A stretch of DNA of 64,000 nt, taken from contig CAUYUJ010016069.1 in the NCBI GenBank assembly GCA_963575745.1, forward strand, positions 233,264-297,263, in the 5' to 3' direction. Made by a program: the position numbers and the translations under genes. The DNA is from Prorocentrum cordatum (lineage: Eukaryota > Sar > Dinophyceae > Prorocentrales > Prorocentraceae). The notes beneath the pieces were generated by a model, which ran no database searches, was not told the origin of the DNA, and saw only the letters and a program-made list of their open reading frames with translations. Shown here in pieces: positions 60,865 through 64,000 of the stretch. Within the stretch, counting starts at the first letter, position 1. Each line of letters starts with the position of its first letter.

Positions 60865-61480
60865 TCCAGATGACGGGGACGCAACGAGGGGCCCGTTCGA
60901 GACTGGCTCATCCCCCCCAGCTAGCGCGGGAGCACCCACCGCCGTGGTTGGCACCCTCTACTCAGGATTGCCCGCAACCTCTGCACTGGGCAGCTCCCGA
61001 AGGGCTCCAACTGTGACGACGCCTCCCTCGAAGGCAGTCAGCGAACCGGTGATCGCCACGGCCCACCACTTATCGTGCAGCCTGCTGTGTGCAGCACACA
61101 CCACCTCCCACCCCCCCTCGGCTCTTCTCCGCCCGGCATTCGCCGCACCCCTCCCCCCAGACAGTTTCACCTGCAGCGCCCGGCCTTGGCCGCAATACCC
61201 TGTGCTACCTCCGCTGGGGCGGAGGGGCACCAATACCCTTGCGCTGCGCAGATAGGCAGCCCACGCTGGATTCGTGGACCTTGCCAGGTCTCTCCTCCCC
61301 TGCGGCCGACTGGGGCGTCTTCGTCTGCCGCACGGGACCACGGCCACTGCCTCCCTCGGTGGAGGCCACTGCTAGCGCGGGCTCTGGGGTCGTCTGTGTC
61401 ACCCCCCCAGGACAGCCCCCTTTGGACGGCAGTGACGGGTGGCTGAAATAACCCACCTCCTGCGCTCCACCTCTTTCGCA

Positions 61481-64000
61481 GCACAGTGAACGGCAGTGGT
61501 TGGTGACCGACATTACCCGCCGCACCACCCTCGCTCAGCCCCACCCCCCCGTGGTCATGAAGTTCTGTGCATGGATGCCCTGTGTATCTTTATCTGTGTC
61601 CAGCGGTTTTCGGCTGCGCCCCCTCCTTCTCTCCCTCTCATTCGCAACGTTTCTGCGGCTTTTGGCTGCGCCCCCCCCGATCAACAGCGTAGATTGCATC
61701 GGGCGCAGAAGAGCGTCCGCCCTGAGACCTGCCCAGGGAGTATCGGTCCTTCGTCGCCGACCCAGCCATGGTTCTACTACAAGGACGCCTTGGCACGTCA
61801 GCACGCCGCCAGCGAACGGTACAGCCCAGCAGCTCGGCAGCAGCCAGCCACCTGTATGCCCTGGCGTCGGAGGCATCCGGCTTCTGCATGGGCAGCGTGG
61901 CAGGTGTTGAGTGGGTGTGGCTGTCCACCATACACATGGTGATTGGCTTCGTCAAGTGAGCGGCCCCGCATCGAGTGGTTCAGCCTTTCGCGGTCTAAGT
62001 TCGTTTCGCTCTTCTCGGCGCAGCCACAGCCCCAGTCCTCGCCAGGACATTGCATCGTTGTGCCCCCGAACCGCGTGAGTCGGATACGATGTAAGTGCAC
62101 TGGCTACCTGCTGGTGGTTGCCAGCCTCGTGCACGCACACCAGTGGTCTTCACAGCACAGTGAACGGCAGCGGTTGGTGACCGACATTACCAACCGCACC
62201 ACCCTCGCTCAGCCCCACCCCCCCGTGGTCATGAAGTTCTGTGCATGGATGCCCTGTGTATCTTTATCTGTGTCCAGCGGTTTTTGGCTGCGCCCCCTCC
62301 TTCACTTCCTCTCATTCACAACGTCTCTGCGGCTTTTGGCTGCGCCCCCCCCGATCAACAGCGTAGATTGCATCGGGCGCAGAAGAGCGTCCGCCCTGAG
62401 ACCTGCCCAGGGAGTATCGGTCCTTCGTCGCCGACCCAGCCATGGTTCTACTACAAGGACGCCTTGGCACGTCAGCGCGCCGCCAGCGAACGGTACAGCC
62501 CAGCAGCTCGGCAGCAGCCAGCCACCTGTATGCCCTGGCGGTCGGAGGCATCCGGCTTCTGCATGGGCAGCGTGGCAGGTGTTGAGTGGGTGTGGCTGTC
62601 CACCATACACATGGTGATTGGCTTCGTCAAGTGAGCGGCCCCGCATCGAGTGGTTCAGCCTTTCGCGGTCTAAGTTCGTTGCGCTCTTTTCGGCGCAGCC
62701 ACAGCCCCAGCCCTCGCCAGGACATTGCATCGTTGTGCCCCCGAACTGCGTGAGTCGGATACGATGTAAGTGCACCGGCTACCTGCTGGTGGTTTGCCAG
62801 CCTCGTGCACGCACACCAGTGGTCTTCACAGCACAGAGAACGGCAGTGGCTGGTGACCGACATTACCCACCGCACCACCCTCGCTCAGCCCCACCCCCCC
62901 ATGGTCATGAAGTTCTGTGCATGGATGCCCTGTGTATCTTTATCTGTGTCCAGCGGTTTTTGGCTGCGCCCCCTCCTTCACTTCCTCTCATTCACAACGT
63001 CTCTGCGGCTTTTGGCTGCGCCCCCTCCCGATCAACAGCGTAGATTGCTTCGGCCGCAGAAGAGCGTCCGCCCTGAGACCTGCCCAGGGAATATTGGTCC
63101 CTCGTCGCCGACCCAGCCATGGTTCTACTACACGGACGCCTTGGCACGTCAGCACGCCGCCAGCGAACGGTACAGCCCAGCAGCTCGGCAGCTGCCAGCC
63201 ACCTGTATGCCCTGGCGTCGGAGGCATCCGGCTTCTGCATGGGCAGCGTGGCAGGTGTTAAGTGGGGGTGGCATTCCACCATGCACATGGTGATTGGCTT
63301 CGTCAAGTGAGCGGCCCCGCATCGAGTGGTTCAGCTTTCCGCGGTCCAAGTTCGTTTTGCGCTTTTCGGCGCAGCCCCAGCCCCAGCCCTCGCCAGGACA
63401 TTGCATCGTTGTGCCCCCGAATTGCGTGAGCCGGATACGATGTAAGTGCACCGGCTACCTGCTGGTGGTTGCCAGCCTCAGGCACGCACACCAGTGGTCT
63501 CCTATCGGATGGTGCCCCGACGCCCCTCATTGACACCGGTGCTCAGCGGCTTTTGGCTGCGCCCACCTCCTGCCTGAGACCCGCCATGGTTCGTCGCCGA
63601 CCCGGCCATGGTTCTACCACAAGGACGTCTTGGCCCGCCGTCAGCACGCCGCCTACGAGCGGTACGGCCCAGCAGCTCGGTAGCCGCCAGCCATCGTTTC
63701 GCCACTGGCGTCGGGGCATTCGGCTTCCGCACGGGCAGCGTGGCAGGTGTGGAGTGGGTGCGGCTGTCAGCCGTGCACTCGGTGACACCCGGTGTTTGGC
63801 TTCGTCAAGTGAGTGGCCCTGCATTGGGTGGTTCAGCCTTCTGCAGTTCGTGGTCGTTCTCCTTTCAGAGCAGCCCCAGCTACCAGCCCTCGTCAGTTCA
63901 TTGCATCGTTGTGCCCCGGAACTGCGTGAGTCGGATACGATGTGCACGCACTGGCTCCCGGCTGGAGGTGGCTCAGCCTCTTGAGCGCACACCAGTGGTC
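61481..64000 (+). repeat. 675-bp tandem satellite, three full copies and a truncated fourth
   Basis: Units start at 61481, 62155 and 62831 (GCACAG(T/A)GAACGGCAG), so the period is 674-676 bp. The third ends near 63504. A shorter, more diverged fourth copy fills 63505-64000 and the array probably continues past the edge. Units differ by few substitutions. Each carries TATCTTTATCTGTGTCCAGC, TTTTGGCTGCGCCCC and GATTGGCTTCGTCAAGTGAG. ORFs of 60-220 codons repeat with the units, but several frames are equally open, so I do not call a gene. Confidence 0.85.

Overview
The window looks like nuclear DNA of a dinoflagellate (inference). The grounds are degenerate copies of the dinoflagellate spliced leader 5' of genes, Ty1/copia and DIRS-type retroelements with dinoflagellate-style domains, GC-rich sequence, many low-complexity tracts, short introns and an introner-like insertion. 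No rRNA, tRNA, operon or CRISPR was found. I cannot name the species.

Layout. (1) 1-523: minisatellite and featureless DNA. (2) 523-18403: a three-layer nest. A dispersed repeat (intact copy at 21177-21462) is split by a fold-back element (762-18341; 9-bp direct repeats). That element is itself split by a 16.3-kb DNA transposon (1741-18066; 12-bp terminal inverted repeats, TA duplication). The transposon carries a DDE transposase and seven other genes or gene-like ORFs, including two head-to-head GYD-repeat proteins, two small spliced charged proteins and an array of 33-bp palindromes. (3) 18585-20075: a protein kinase gene, the only convincing host gene, with a 204-bp introner-like insertion. 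(4) 20.1-33.1 kb: gene-poor DNA with MITE-like elements, dispersed repeats, minisatellites and GGA/CCT tracts. (5) 33116-49216: a 16-kb Ty1/copia element with two LTRs, Gag, a RING-H2 domain, protease, integrase, RT and RNase H. It is studded with about two dozen 14-nt hairpins. (6) 49.2-52.5 kb: repeats and weak ORFs. (7) About 53.0-59.1 kb: a decayed DIRS-like tyrosine-recombinase retroelement with an added DNA-methyltransferase-like ORF, lying between two (GAT)n arrays. (8) 59.4-61.5 kb: microsatellites and one weak ORF. (9) 61481-64000: a 675-bp tandem satellite running off the edge.

How it fits together. The transposase, with the terminal and subterminal repeats, is the likely mobility module of the 16.3-kb transposon; the other genes are accessory or cargo of unknown role. 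The copia element keeps the order Gag-PR-INT-RT-RH with few disabling changes in RT/RH, so it is fairly young. The DIRS-like element has several frameshifts and a lost catalytic arginine, so it is dead. Splice junctions and element boundaries were worked out by eye from reading frames and repeat matches; no database search was possible.
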